A DNA stretch of 64,000 bases from Candolleomyces eurysporus (taxonomy: Eukaryota > Basidiomycota > Agaricomycetes > Agaricales > Psathyrellaceae). Position numbers and translations under genes: made by a program. Location: NCBI GenBank assembly GCA_027579435.1, contig JANBPK010001192.1, positions 124,001 to 188,000 on the forward strand. Reading direction: 5' to 3'. Positions 11,565 to 24,583 of this stretch are shown here, in pieces (position 1 is the stretch's first letter; the number at the start of each line of letters is the position of its first letter). Below the pieces are notes generated by a model. It saw only the letters and a list, made by a program, of their open reading frames with translations, was not told the DNA's origin and made no database searches.

Positions 11565-14252
11565 TTAACATTCAATATCAGAACATGCGTCCGCCTGAAA
11601 TGTTATAGGTTCCAGCCTGGGCGGAGAGTAAACGACTCCGTGAACTCCTGTCTTTACACCGAGTTCCCATCCTTTGAAGATTATTTTTCCCTGTAATAAC
11701 ATCGGTATGAGATATCCTGTAGCCATTTCATATTCATGACAAACATACCAAGTCCTGTGCGTACAGCTCAGAAACGTCGAGAGTAAGGGCCTCGCTTTGG
11801 CAGGTATAGGGGCCTCGGTCCGCTGCCATCTCTATCGTGATATTTGGATCGATGTCCCGTCCGGTTTTGAATAGCTTCCTAATCCTTGTAGGAATATCTG
11901 TGATAATTTGAATTGAACCTGCAAACACGGCTATGAGCGACATATCAGAAATGATAGATCGCACACGCACCACCTGCCGCCACTATCTTGTCCCGCATCG
12001 AATCGCTCCAGAGCCCATCGTTGTCCAACATCCTAACCAATAATTTGTTGACTGCTGGCACGAAGGCAGAATGCCCTTCTCCCCCAATCAAACTGCAGAC
12101 GCAACCTATGTTATATGCACAAAAATATGAAGTAGTTATGCTTACCTGAAATATGGGTGAAACGCGGCGGTGCATCCCGTGAAGTGTGATATGTTCGTCT
12201 CTGATCCATACGCCACCATAACCGAATTGCACGTTCCTCGCATGGCTTTTTGCCTCAACGCACTCCAATCAAAGCGGTTCCCGGCAGGAATCTTTTCCCA
12301 TAAATCGAATTGAAGTAGACCTCGAGAAACAGGGCTGTTCTTGAAGTCGGGATATATGCCAAAAAGGCTCGTCAGGTTTGCACTTTCGTCCACTGCGACG
12401 TAATAGATCGTCTCCGCGATTTCCATGTTTAAACATCGCGAAGCGATGCTCCCATACTCAATGTCCATTAGCGATAAAGTTTCCGCGAATCCCTGAACAC
12501 CAATTTTGATCGCCTTGCTTCGGTATGCCGATGTTTCGGCCTCCTCGGTCGGGGCTACTGTGCGAGCCAACAGTCGGTTCATATTGAAGACAACCTGGCG
12601 AATAACGTATTCCAAGGTGGGAAAGTCAAAAGTTCCGTCTTTTGTGACGTAGTTGGGAAGGACGATGAACGCAGCAGGACACACTGCCGTTGCGAACAAC
12701 GAGGCCCATTGGACGGTGTCTGTATGGGGATTGGCTTGACAAATAGTTCCGAGGTGCTGCTCGTTACTTTTATCTATGACCCAGTCAAAAATTTTGGTGC
12801 TAATTACAGCCGGAGCTTCGGAGAAACTTACAATTTATGGAGTCCTTGAACAGGACAGATGGACCGCCCGTCAACAGAAGAGAGTCGATGATCGTATTCC
12901 ATACTTGTCTAGCCTTCACTTTCCCTTGTCCAGGCGATCGTGCTTCCAAGTCTAGGTATTCTTCCTGAAAGTTTCGTCCACTCAGTTTGACAAGAGTCGG
13001 TGCTTCCGACGGGCAAAACAGGGTCCAATCTTCATCGTTACGAACTCTTTCCATGCTGCAAGCAATGACGGCGGCCACGGAAATACATCCTCGATTCTCA
13101 GCAACAAGTGGATAAAATATAAATTATGTACTTACAACAGGTCGTTGACTAGCACCGTGCGTCTTGCAGCGGTGCCAGCATTCTGGTCGAATGCTTGTTG
13201 ACGGATACCTTCAATAAAACCGATAATTTCTGGGTGCCACGGCTCCAGACATGCGGCGACGGTAGCTTCCTTGTAATCGCTGCTTTGTCCTAACAAATCA
13301 GCAGCAGAATCAAGCAATTCTAACACCGAATGAACCCCCTCTCGCAGAATACCTGTAGCCGTCACTCTGACCGGGCAAATACGCAGAAGGCAAGAAGAAT
13401 TAGTGACAGAAAGCAGCACAGCTTTCGACGAAAAGGTACTTGCCCTTTACAAGGCACCGACGAAAGTCCCAGGCCGACACTGCCACCCCTCCTGTTAATC
13501 CGTGAAACGGACAACAGTGCCACAAAAATGTCGTCCTGTCGCGTTCCAACCGGCAAGGAAAAGCAGGAACTCAACTGGGGCCAACAAGAACCGCTATTGA
13601 GTATGGTGGTCGACGCATGAACATACTGCAATTGCGATAAAAGCTCGTAGGTTTGCATCACCGCATCCATATCCGTGCCATGCATTGCGAGAGCTGTTCG
13701 GAGGAAGAGGTACTGCGGCCGTTCGCAAAGATCTTCGCCGCGGCGAAGAAGGTAGCTTTGACAAAGCAGCTTGACACACAAACTGGTATGAAAAAAATGA
13801 GAAAATATACATAGTAACGTATGAGTAAAACCCGTTGGAAACACATTGGAAAACATAAAAAAAATAAATCACGGCTATGGACTTACTGTCCAAGAAGCTC
13901 GTCTCTTTTCCAGTTTATCATTCGATCGAGAATGTCTTTGTGCCGCAACACGACATCGACGAAGTCTTCGGAGAGGAATGGCGCAGCCTTTTGCATGGCT
14001 GCGGAAAAGGTACAGGGTGTTTGGCGGTACAACAAATCCAATTCGATATTGCTTGCGACAACTCCATAAGAGAGATCGAAAGTCTCCAAATGGGCGGCCG
14101 CTAATGCGGCCGCTCTCTATGGACCGATCAGTTTTTGTGAATTGCTTAAACAAGGAAAGGGTTACCTCAATGACGCTGGTAGCAACGACAGTGTCCTCTG
14201 GCAAGTTCGCAACGGTTGCCGATGTAAGCCTGCTTGGACATACGAAACACAT
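11565..14252 (-). CDS. Ribonucleotide reductase large-subunit (R1) homologue, catalytic residues lost
   Basis: Nine exons on the minus strand (14252-14166, 14116-13887, 13782-13451, 13364-13136, 13055-12832, 12773-12146, 12092-11971, 11918-11749, 11690-11565) join in frame to 715 codons ending in TAA; all eight introns are GT-AG and 49-104 bp. R1 landmarks appear in order: YGVVASNI, CERPQYL, the THASPT-like HASTTILNSG, LSSCF, LEPWHPEI, DLFMERV, DWTLFCP, KDSINYKSN, GVQGFAET, SPVSRGLLQFD, GLWSDSM, EMAADRG and GWELGVKTG. Known R1 chemistry needs the thiyl-radical Cys in NLC.E, a Tyr-Tyr dyad in GMYYLRT and the PTAST phosphate loop. Here these read NPHTD (Cys to His, Glu to Asp), GVHGVV and YGSETNI. 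The redox Cys of SSCF and AVC remain, as does a C-terminal Cys pair (CSDIEC). Most of the ATP cone and the long fungal C-terminal tail are absent; upstream exons cannot be excluded. It is probably a pseudoenzyme rather than dNTP-producing R1. Confidence 0.9.
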
Positions 14253-15205
14253 GATTCGTTCCCGCGTTAAGGATCCATGACAAAGGAGAGTTAGCCCAAT
14301 CTGTCATTACAGTCCAAGACCGCTGACCTTTTTGCCATATGCTTTTGTTGGTCCGGTTTGTTGTTAATGCCAAATGCCTGCAAAATACGTGAGACATCAG
14401 CAATAAATACACATTGAGGAGGGCAAAGTAAGACGAACTAGAATTAGTCTTCTCTCCAACTTTTTGTACGCAAGTACAAGCATGTTTGTCAGCACCTCAC
14501 GGTGGATTTGATTTCACATCGGGCATATTCGCAAATACCTTTTCGAGGGCAAAGTCTTCGAACCATCTAAAACAAGAGTTATGGCACGGCACAGGTTCTT
14601 TGTCCAATACTCCTTACCCTCCTGCGTTGCAAAGGGTCCGATCATCAGCAGAAAGCAGGGAAATATGGACTGTAATTACCTCGCNTTTTTTACTGCGGGC
14701 AGATGTACGGCGGCCATGACACATACAAAGACTGGGGGTACTGAGGCCAGCAATCAAGAGCGAGCGATAGCCGGTCGTTTCCTGGCGGTGCGCATTTATA
14801 TTGCTTTCCGTGTATATCCCTGGTTATATGACTCGAAGGTTTGGTCCAATTCCCTTGACGTCGTCGGCGAATGGAGGCCATATTGCCTGTCCTGCCACGA
14901 GCGCCTCGTGGGGGGCTGTTACATGGCCTGAGTGCGACCACCGGAATGCCCGACACAAGAAAGTCGCTCAGTCATTGGCAGGTGGCAAATCAAACTGTGG
15001 CGCGAAAAAATGCCCAAAGGTTGCGGGGTGTGTCGAAATGGTCATTGACTACGGCGAACCCGGCCTCAGGCACGAATCCAACGGTGGCGTGAGCAAAACG
15101 CCAGCAGACACAGCCGCCCCGCAGCACAGCTCGCCTTTGCTTTTTAGCATAAATCGGTGTGGACGAAAAAGAGTAACTTCCCATTTACACCGACGCTTCC
15201 GTGCC
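14253..15205. other. No gene assigned
   Basis: Flank between the R1-like gene (minus) and the plus-strand gene at 15206. A possible extra 5' exon of the R1-like gene lies near 14330-14375 (minus, after a TTGCAG acceptor), but it shows no ATP-cone motif. Reading frame open upstream of 15206 is treated as untranslated. Confidence 0.35.
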
Positions 15206-16131
15206 ATGGACCCAATTTCCGTGATGGCCCCTTTCGAACGGTTTCTTCTCAATTGCAAAGACGACGTTCTCAACGACTTTTTAAATCGAATGTCTATCGG
15301 TGCTATCACCGTCTTCAAGGCACTCAACACGAGGATCAGGCTGCTCGTGGATTGCTACGAGCGACGTACTTGGGATTTCGTTAGGTTTGTCGGCTTATAC
15401 GTCCGAAGACCCGGCTCTTTGCTTTCTTTGTTAGATGGCAAAAGCGCAGTTCTCTTCGGAGAGGCGGTTTTGAGATTCTTTCTACGGTGCCCATCTCCCC
15501 AGAGCACTCTCGACATTTGTGCGAATGTCTCCAAGATTTACCACATTCAAAAAATGCTAGAAGACGATGGCTACGACCTTCTCATTCCTGAAGGGGCGCC
15601 TCCTATGCATCAATCTATTCGCAACGTTATGCACAAGTCTTATTACGAGGAAGTTGCGTCTTGGGATCTATCGGGCGAGCGTACCCATCATGCCAGGCCC
15701 CACCGCGGGTACAGATATTACTACGTCAAAGGGCATGGCCTGACCGAGCGGACCATTTCGTTGAGGCTAATCCGATGTGAGACTTACCGATTTGTCCTTC
15801 GCGCCGGGTTAAGTGAGTTTGTACCGATAACCATTCTGGTATTCAACTGATTGCGCGTATTTTATCTTCGCAGGCCCTTTGACCTGTTTTATGTCAGGCG
15901 ACAGAGCTGTTTCTCCATTTGCACGGAGCACGTTTTTGCGCTCTTTCGCATACACCATGCCTGGGGGCCAGTGGGACGGAAATCACCTTGACCGCCGCAC
16001 TTTTGCAATACGCGCAAGCGATACGACTCATGAATATACCATTATTTGTGGCCCTCCGTACGGAAAAGAGAGATTGGATACAGGAGAAACCGGACCCCAG
16101 TTTTTGGGCGACGAACACTGCTGGGTTTTGA
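15206..16131 (+). CDS. Agaricomycete uncharacterised protein, one intron, one frameshift
   Basis: The protein starts MDPISVMAPFERFLLNCKDD. Its N-terminal part (DVLNDFLNRMSIGAITVFKALN) resembles an F-box-type helix bundle preceding a compact C-terminal domain, a layout common in uncharacterised Agaricomycete families; I know no function. Exon 1 ends at 15807 (GTTAAG donor) and exon 2 starts at 15874 after TTCGCAG, giving RAG|PFDLFYVRRQS, FSICTEHVFALFRIHHAWGPVG. The frame then breaks at about 15973-15975: the coding continues one frame over as TEITLTAALLQYAQAIRLM to the stop at 16131. The break sits in a GGG run, so a missing G in the assembly is as likely as a true mutation. The minus-strand ORFs opposite (15894-16619) are shadows. 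Confidence 0.6.
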
Positions 16132-17592
16132 CCCGGGCTCGCCAAGGTCCTTATTTCATGTTCTCTTGGTGACACGCCTGCCAAAGTTCCTGTGAAATGG
16201 AAAAAAGGCTGATCGTTATCCCGTAGATCCGCTGAACACCTGCCAAACATACAGAGGACAAGCATTTGAAGTAATCGACTGGACCATGCTACACGACTTG
16301 TCCGGAACATACCTTCGCGTTGCGGAGCCCTTTGTTTTAAGGCGAGNTTTTTTGCACTATGTTCATTGTAATTACAATTGGCGAAAACGGTCCTGCGAGA
16401 CCGAGAAAGCCTAGAAGGAAAATTATTCTTGAACTTTGAATACCCAAGTTTGCATATCCTCGTGCGACATTGTAATACTGACCAATTTGTTGTATAGCTC
16501 CCAGTACATCCGAAGTCATCAAATTGTTGAGCGTGGTGGAATACACGCCCTCCGTGGACCTGAGTAAGCGACAACATTTCGAAGTAGCGGGTAACGGCTA
16601 TCGACATTGAGGTCGGCATGGGAAGTCCACTGCACGTGTGTTTTTACGCGTGTTGCTTCTTGTAATGATAAGCGTCTTTTTCCACACTTTTTGGAAAAGT
16701 ACTGACATCGCGAGGAACTGTTGCGAGTCCTTTTTGTGCAATTCGTCGCTTTTCGTCTTCATATATCTTCCAATATAGCAGCAACGCACACATCTGCNAA
16801 AAAATTATCCGTTATAGAATTCCCAAACAATTGAAGATCCCGTCCTTACCAAAGCCTTTGTCGAGTCGTTAGACTTGTCCTTGGGGGAAATCGGGTAGGT
16901 TTGTATTGTTTGACATTCGAAACCCATGACTACAGTCAATTCAAAACGAAAACAATCCGTCGAGTCGTACATGCCACTCAACAGAATTCGCTACACTAAG
17001 AAATGCTGGTTAATGCAACTTACCAGCAAGCGGCAAATGCCATCTGGAGGAGTTTAGCGCCATAGCACGACCCCAAATTTGAACATTGAGCTCTGATCAA
17101 GTGGTAACGCGTTACAATACTCGCTCAAGCCACTGATAGCCAAATTGCTCCTGTCGAAACACGTCAGCATCATAGTCTCTCAGTGTACGTCTAAGTCAAT
17201 AGCCCGTATCCATAACTAACAGCGACCGCACGTCAAGTACATCCCGAGCGAAAAATCGCACTATTATGATTGCTGAACAGCAGTTTCTCGAGCAGCAAAA
17301 TCGAGAACTCACAGAAACCTTTTTGGCGTGTCACACCCTCTCACACCGAGCTTGAGGAAGTCAGAACACACGGCCCCACTTGACAAAGTAACAAGCGATT
17401 CGACGTGCTCAACAGTATCGGAAAAATTGGATTGGTGGAACATAAAGTAAATACATTCAATCTTCGTCACTTGAAGATAATTCTTTTTCTGTTCTATCCT
17501 CAAAAACACTAGTCGTCGTTAAGAGACCCGAGGTAAAGTATCGTCCTGTTGAGTATGTTCAATATCCCCCAAAAGTAGCGACAGCTCACCCT
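16132..17592. other. No gene assigned
   Basis: Short minus-strand ORFs at 16337-16546 and 16598-16789 have no family features. 16800-17300 is stop-rich in all frames. Nothing repeated is visible by eye. Confidence 0.4.
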
Positions 17593-18445
17593 CTATAATC
17601 TTTCGGTGTCATCAATACAGATTTGGAGATCTGCAAGGTCGGCAGCTTTGTCGGCAAGAACCAATGTTCTGAAAGGTGAGGTCAGCATGTAGCTTGCTTC
17701 GTTANGGGGGTACCATGCCTTTGTTTGTTGCTCGTAGATTTATACAAAAACTGTTCAGATGCTGCCGGTGCTTTGGCATCCAGGAACCCGTGTGCGCGCC
17801 CGCGCTTTTGAACTCCCTGGACCGCGCGGTGGTAATCTTGGAGTGGCCCGGGAAATTGGTCCAGTCCAAAACTGATGACGTTTGGCGCCGGCGGGTCGTC
17901 CTCATGTGCGGCCCTGCCTTTCTTCAGGGAGTAAACACGGTGCTCCTTCAGGTTATTTACAAAGCTCTCCTTGTTTTCTGTAAGTCGTGCTTCTGCGTGT
18001 TTTGCTTCAAAGTCTGACCATAACTTGTCGTTGATATTGTGTTGAAAAATTGGGAGAGTGTCCGTAAGTGGAACGACGGTGAACATTTTGCCCCATGAGG
18101 CATTCGAAGCTCGCGCTGAGAAGTGAACCTGCAAATGAATACGTCAAATCCACATGAGCAGATCAAATGTCGATGAGAAGGTACCTTTGAGAGCAGGCTG
18201 ACATGCTCCTGCAGTACGTTGCCTGGAAACGCGCCATCCAGATCGATGCTTGTATTGAAGTCCATCTGGTTCATGGAAATGTGTCTGTGTAAGTCCTATT
18301 TTAGTGGTCATCGCCGAAATACTGACAGAAATAACCTGTACCTAATGTTGTCCGGCCAGCGGTGCCCGATGTGGTGAATGGGAATAATTGACAAGACGTG
18401 ATGGCCCATTTTTGAAGGGGAACAGCCTCTGCTATCTGGTGCACC
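17593..18445 (-). CDS. Hypothetical multi-exon protein
   Basis: Three exons join cleanly on the minus strand: 18445 to about 18353 (IGAPDSRGCSPSKMGHH..., GTACAG donor), about 18290 to 18186 (MNQMDFNTSIDLDGAFPG, GTACCT donor), then from about 18130 (VHFSARASNASWGKMFT, charged LTENKESFVNNLKEH). A last small exon near 17593-17670 may follow, but an N at 17705 leaves its frame ambiguous. Upstream of 18445 there is a good acceptor (CCTACAG), so at least one more 5' exon is expected. I do not recognise the family. The consistent phases and standard introns argue for a real gene, possibly incomplete. Confidence 0.45.
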
Positions 18446-21400
18446 AATCCTGTAGGAATGGTGAGCGCAAATTTGTGTCGATGAATTCATAATCCTTACC
18501 AGTTTGCGCGTCAATGGATGTTATCTAGCTCTATTTCCTAATTAGTGCAATGAGCAGAGCCTGCAGCAAGGGGAGGAGACGAAATCCGTTTTGCGGTGCT
18601 GCTTGACGCAAAATCTGTGTACGAGGCCGACGTACTCAAGCACGTCGTAACGTCAAGCGCACAGGAGAATTCGCAACCGAAGAAAACCCTNAAAAAAGGG
18701 GGAATTCGTCAGTCGTCGTGCCAGCCAAACGGAAGAAAGGAGCACGCGAAAGTACGAGCGGCGCTACAAGGCAGGCACGACCAACAGAACTGTATCCATC
18801 TGAGCAAATCGGGACTTGTGGAGAATTTGGCCTAACAACGGATGTCGAAAATACGAGCCCTACTGAGCACAAGCACTCTTGTCAAATCAACTGTGCCTAA
18901 CTGAGGGATGTTGTTCAAAACCTACCGGCCGTTGCTGCCATATTTCGGTACCCAACCCGCTTGATCTCACCCGCCCAGGTGCGTGGGTGAGTGATAAAAA
19001 GCAAATTCCACCGAACGACGGATTCCGAACGTAGCAGCCAGGAAAAGGTTCCACGCTTGGCGCGTGAAGATAGCACAAGTACATTTCAGGACGGCCCCAT
19101 GTACAGGCTCACGAGTCTTGGGCGAGTTGCTGGCATCGATCGGGCCTAGTACGGTAGAAATAGATAGGGATGCCCATTTGCGAGTGGCGACGTTGGTTCA
19201 AATGCGAATAAACATTTTGCATCGTTCGGGTGTACGCAAGTGGTTGGGTAGCCATGCTGGTGTTGTTGGCGGACGTGGGCCTGCGCTGGTGGTCGTGCCC
19301 TGCCCCGCCATGACAGGATGATTGACAGATCGAGTTGTCAATTCCGTAATAGTGCTTGGTGCCCTTACCCTTTTCCCTTCACGGCCATAATCTGTCTCTC
19401 TGTCATTTCCTTGCTTTATGGGAGCTCGCTGGTAAGGCACTTTGGCATGGACGACCCTAGCCTGAAGGATCAGTGCTTCGGTAATACATTTAACTTGGCA
19501 TAACCCACGGCGTTCGGTCAGGGACTTCAGCATGACCAATGACTCTATACGAGTTTCCTATGATTATGTATGACCAGAGCTTGTTATTTAGATACCTGCC
19601 AAATTTACTCCACTGTGGCATCTCTCACTCCATCCGCTCAACCACCGAAGCCACCGAAACCATTAACGGCGTACCGTGCTTCGACCACAGTGCAGACTCG
19701 GATTCATGGTTTTTGCATCGATACCTCATGGGTGCCCTAGCACAGGTCCGTTTTACGTTTCATCACTGGAGTCACGCCGAAGAACACTAAAACCGCGACT
19801 AGTGACGCGTTTACTGCTCCTGCCGCCCAGCTCGGCATCAGGGACAAGTGCAATGCACGAGACGCCGTTTAGCGTTTACAAACCGTTGGCCGAGGTTTTG
19901 GGCTGTGTATCCCACCTCCCAGGCAACCTTTGCCCGGAGAACCAGGTGTGCTTTGCCATCCCTTTTCCAATGGTTTCGCTGAAATTTGTTCACCTAATAG
20001 TCGTTCTCTGGTCTACTCCGGCCCGTACTCAGACATTGCGACGGACGCCTCCATGAACTGCGGCCCAAGGTCTTTCTGTCACCCACGGTGCCCGTCATCT
20101 TTTCAAACTGCGAGTCCGACCTCACAACAACTGAACGAGGTCTTGCGAGTTTCCGTTAACGCTCAGGGGCGGATCCCCGATCACGTCGTTTAGAACGTCC
20201 TGGGTCGTAGCCCACACACCGTTTCTGTGCGCCGAAGCCCCGATTTTGAGGTTCGGCCATCGTATACACCAAGTTATGGTCGTCTCGCTCCCCTTCAACC
20301 CCCGGGAACGGGTGACGGAGTGTGCAACTCAAATGTGCCGGGTCTCACTCATGATGCCTTTCTATCCCCAACGCCGCAGCCTTCCACCCGACCCACCCAC
20401 CAACATCTCAGTCAAAGACAATATCCCACTCTCCGCCCCGCTTTTGATTTCGGCGGTACCAGCAGCCGTCCTGGTGCTGTATCTCACGGTGTTCGTCNGG
20501 GCATCAGGTCCCGCCGTTGGAGAATGCGGGGCGACAGTGACTCCTTCTCCACCTGCACAGCATTTTGCAAGCCTCCCCCCCCAAATTGGTCCTCGGTCAG
20601 CCTGTGTTCGACAGCTAGGCAAATGCTGCTCAGTCTACCAGCTCACAATCTATACCCATAGCCACGAATCTGTTGGCAATGTTCCTCCTTTCACTCCGAA
20701 CGCAAAGATACTTTAACAACTCCGTCTACGACTGTTACCTGCATCAGTTCCAGAGGGGATGCCCTGGCTTCCACGGGTTAGGATCGCCTTCTACGAAGAG
20801 GAGTGCTACTCAATATGACGCGCACGGTGACGTTCCGGCCAAGAATAATTTTCCTATACTTTACCCTTCCAGTACTCTTTCCCCAACAGCCGATCGCCGA
20901 CCGCTCTTGGAGCCAAACGTGATGCTGAAGGAAGGAGCTAGGCGGGGCATTGCCACGCCTCCTTGGTCAGCATACCCTGCGGATTGCATTGTCGATTGCT
21001 CACGACTCTGCTTCAAACGTCGTTAATCAGCGTTGCGCATACCTTCACTTCAAACAACCTCGCTCGCGGAAAGCACATGGTTCTGTGATCATTTTGTTTG
21101 ATCTATTGTTTGTGGCACCCTTGCTGCCAAGTATTCGGGGTTTTCATGGGAAGACTAGTTTATCTTTGTTGACGTCCTTGACTAGGATTTTTTCCTTTGA
21201 ATGTCATTTCCAATCGGAGGGACGCGTTGATACTGAAATTGAAATGGTAGCCACCTATTGTGTGATTTGCTGCTAGTCATCGAGATTACTTATGAAAGAC
21301 AGTCGGACATGGAAAACCGAGTACGACAAGGAGTTGTCCACGAAGGGGACTAGGAATCTGCATAAACACAGCTGGCGCCATCTTCCTACCTGCTGAATAC

Positions 21401-23025
21401 AGTTCTCGAGAAAAGACCGATATGTTCGCTCCACAAATCAAGGTATGAACTTCCGTGGCCTTTCCCTCCACTGTATTCGGCCACCTCGATCGATTACCGT
21501 CATTTACCCTCATTTCCGCACTCGTGCGGTTACTCCACCCACCGTTACAACCTCATTGAATCATATAACTTACCCTCTTCGAATACCCGGGCCCTTTGTC
21601 TTCCGCTGGATCACTGTCCGACGCGTAATTCTGGCCTGAAAGTTTGAACTTTCTCGATGCGTCTTAACGGAGACAAGCGTCGTCCACCGACCTCCAGAAT
21701 CATGGAAATGATTTCCCAATTAGATTCCCGTACTGTTTCCATGCTCTTGTTCCACACGTTTTTTTTAACCTCCGAGCTTCTGGCACCCGCCCTCTTCGGC
21801 GTCGTAGACTTTAAGGATTTCCTGATTCGCACCGCGGAGGTAACTTTCGTTTGGTAGAAAGCGAAGCTTGGTTTCCATCAGCCAGGCGGTGCACGCGCAA
21901 TCTTTTGACGTCAAAAAAGCAAAGAGAATAGGGGATGGAAGGAGATGAAATGACTGCGGGGGAATAGAAAACAACTGATTTGGGTAACCACTACCACCTG
22001 TCTCACAACATTTCTCGTACCTGTTTTCACTCCTGCTTCTTCCCCTTGTCTGATGGAAAGTAGTTATAAAGAAGAGGTCGGATAAGCTTACCACGGGTAT
22101 CTGTACTCAGTCAAATGCGTCATCCCAACTTTTGCAATAAAGCATCTCTACTTACTGTCAGATTAGAGGTTTGACCTCGGACAAAGGGGGCAGCACTCCT
22201 CCAGACAATAAAACAGGCACGGCGGCTGACGGAGTCACAAGTTCCCAAGGCATATTAAAGTCAAGCAGCGCCCATGTCCGCCCTCATGTTGCCGAAGAGC
22301 CAATCGCACGTTGTTGCAAATTTCTTGCCTTTAACACTATCTTCAAAATCGGTATTGGTTCGGTTGGAACTGTGACTATCCGAGAGATCAGTTAGTACAG
22401 AATCCCACGAACGGCTTCTCCTTTCGTTTTCGGAACGGCTTTTGTCCGTGTCAGAACCAACTTGGTTAGGAGGGACCAGGGGGAGACGACCTTCAAAGAG
22501 CTTCAATACAGGGAGGGAGCATAAGGAATAGCGCTGACTCGTCAAAAGTTTGATTTTATCCCCTGCCTTCGGCAAGAGTATCCAAAGTGGCCAAAGCACC
22601 TTACAGCAGCGGGCCTTTTCTGTTCAATGGTGGGCAAACGTTTTTGGTGACTGGCGACTTTGGATGTCGTCCTGCATTGGGTCGGGAACTGTGAGACGAA
22701 GGTGGTATAAGTAGACGCGTGCAGCACACCCGCTTGACAGGCGGGGCGGCCGTTATCAGTTAGTGATACACATTCATCCTGTTCCCGTCCTATTAGGCCG
22801 GGAGGATTATACGTCAAATCCTTTGCTATAGTGGAACAAGAGAGAGCAGCCCCCAAATGAAATCCATGGGAAAATCGGATCACAGTCAAAGGAAACTTCT
22901 CGGCTTGAAAACCATCACGCGTCTGTCCGATAGTCAAGAGGTTTCGTCAACCGTGCCCTGCAATTTTTTTATGAAAAGCACTGGTTCATGCTTATTTAGC
23001 ATACAGCAAATCAGTGTAGCCAAAG
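18446..23025. other. 4.6 kb without an assigned gene
   Basis: Many short ORFs on both strands. The plus-strand series at 19540-21030 includes one hydrophobic segment (LLISAVPAAVLVLYLTVF) near 20450, and a low-complexity, Asp/Ser-rich minus ORF lies at 22261-22599. None gives a splice chain or a domain that I can support. No transposase or reverse transcriptase motif was seen. Confidence 0.35.
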
Positions 23026-23197
23026 ACCAGGTTCATTAGTTTTGCAAGCCGGTCGGTCAACTTCGTTGCGCGATGCACGGCATGCAGATGGGGACGCTTG
23101 CTTCAATGTTTGGTCTCAGTGGCACTGGCTGTGGCTATACACCCGCGCATGTGGCTGTGCTTGGATCTCTGGGTTCGCCTGGACAAAAGGGGGCAAG
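23026..23197 (+). repeat. Inverted repeat, left arm (172 bp)
   Basis: By direct reading, this 172-bp stretch is identical to the reverse complement of 27801-27972, starting ACCAGGTTCATTAG on the outer side and ending AAAAGGGGGCAAG on the inner side. The inner end runs into a perfect hairpin GGGGGCAAGCCCCC (23189-23202) that the other arm lacks. No target-site duplication longer than AG is visible outside the arms. Confidence 0.93.
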
Positions 23198-24583
23198 CCC
23201 CCAAAAAAGCAAGCGGTCTAGGTGAAAGGGAGTTGGCGGAGGACCAGTAGGTATGAGGCGCGGTCGAAGCTGTGCTTGAAAGGTAGGAAAGAGGAGGCGA
23301 AAGATCGAGAAGAGGAGAACAATTCGAAATGCCAATGATAGACCGCAGGTTTCGGTCAACTCCAGCTTGCTGAGGTCAGGCCAATGAGAAGACGTTGATC
23401 TCCGCTTGAACTTGAGGCTCTTGAGAGGTCTCGGGACGCTTCTAGTAAAATAGTGCGTGTCCTGAATAAATATACTCTCGAGCAGCGAGCTCATTAGCTC
23501 CTTTTCATGCATCATGAGTATTGACTGCTATTCATACAGCTTTGTTCCTTGTTCTCAAGATCCAAGAGTCAGCGAGATACAAGCTAAGAGCCTCGGTAGC
23601 TCCCTCCGGCACTGGCTCCCTGTTATTCGGCATGCTAGAAATGAGAACCTACATAGTGGAGATATTCTGTGGGTCAAGCAGCCTTTGACCCTTTTCCAGT
23701 TTTCCTACGTGCCATGACCTAAGGCTCACACTTTTCAAGGTCAAGGGCAGTGAAGGCGCAATCTGGCCCACTGTGGCCACCACCAGCCTCGCGTCTCAGA
23801 TATGCCGATAATCTTCGGCTTGCAAGGCAACCAGGACGGCGTTCCTTGAGACAAATGCAATGGTTTCTCTTCATTGAAATCCAACCATATCCCAAGAACC
23901 ACAGTAAACTCCTATTTTTGTGCGGAAAGCAGCCCAAAATCAATTCAATTATTTTTGTCCAGCGAGGGCCGCCAAATATGCATGCACTGGCCGGTCCGGG
24001 AGAACCGCGTAAACACAATAAAAGTGTAATAAGGCAATGATAGCATCGTTACCAAATCGACCCTGATTTGCCGTCCGGCATGCAGCAGCTATGCTCCTGA
24101 AAAGGAATCACAACAACCCTTTTGAATACAACTTCCTCCGACATGGCCGTCAAGGTGCTGAATATCTTGGTTCCTTGGGTTACGGGCGCATGCACTGCAA
24201 AAAAATTCCTTGAATTGGCGGCTCTTTATCACACATTGAAAACTAGTGGTGGGTAACATTCTGCAGTACGAACATTTGGTACACCGCGCCAAGATTCTCT
24301 AACCTACACAGAACCGAGTCGTAATCTTTACAATTGGCCATGTTCACAATTCAAGAAATAAAAGCGAGCCATTTCCCTAGTTTGTATTTGGAGACCTCCC
24401 GGAGACCAGCTGTTCAAGAACGGAGAGAAACTAACATCGCGGGCATTAGCCACCGATCGTGGATTTATCTGTCCAACGATCCAAGAAAATCGGTCGAGAG
24501 TTCATGTTTCAACTAGAAAGGACTTATGTGAACGGCTCGCGTGTATCCTGACTGACTTTAGAGGAAATTTGGGTTCCCACTTA
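23198..24583. other. No gene assigned (inside inverted-repeat pair)
   Basis: Downstream flank of the six-cysteine gene. ORFs at 23135-23515 and 23719-24018 (minus) have no recognised features. Confidence 0.4.

Noticed and set aside
11565..14252. Viral or bacterial origin of the R1-like gene
   Set aside because: Eight spliceosomal introns of the local size class and best resemblance to eukaryotic R1 argue for a nuclear paralogue; a phylogeny would be needed to test transfer.
14801..15205. N-terminal extension of the gene at 15206
   Set aside because: The open frame upstream has no coding character, and MDPISVM fits the start of the family-like domain.
15894..16619. Minus-strand 241-codon ORF
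   Set aside because: It lies opposite the second exon of the 15206-16131 gene and contains an N; no family features.
19540..21030. Possible membrane-protein gene
   Set aside because: One hydrophobic stretch only; frames could not be linked by credible introns.
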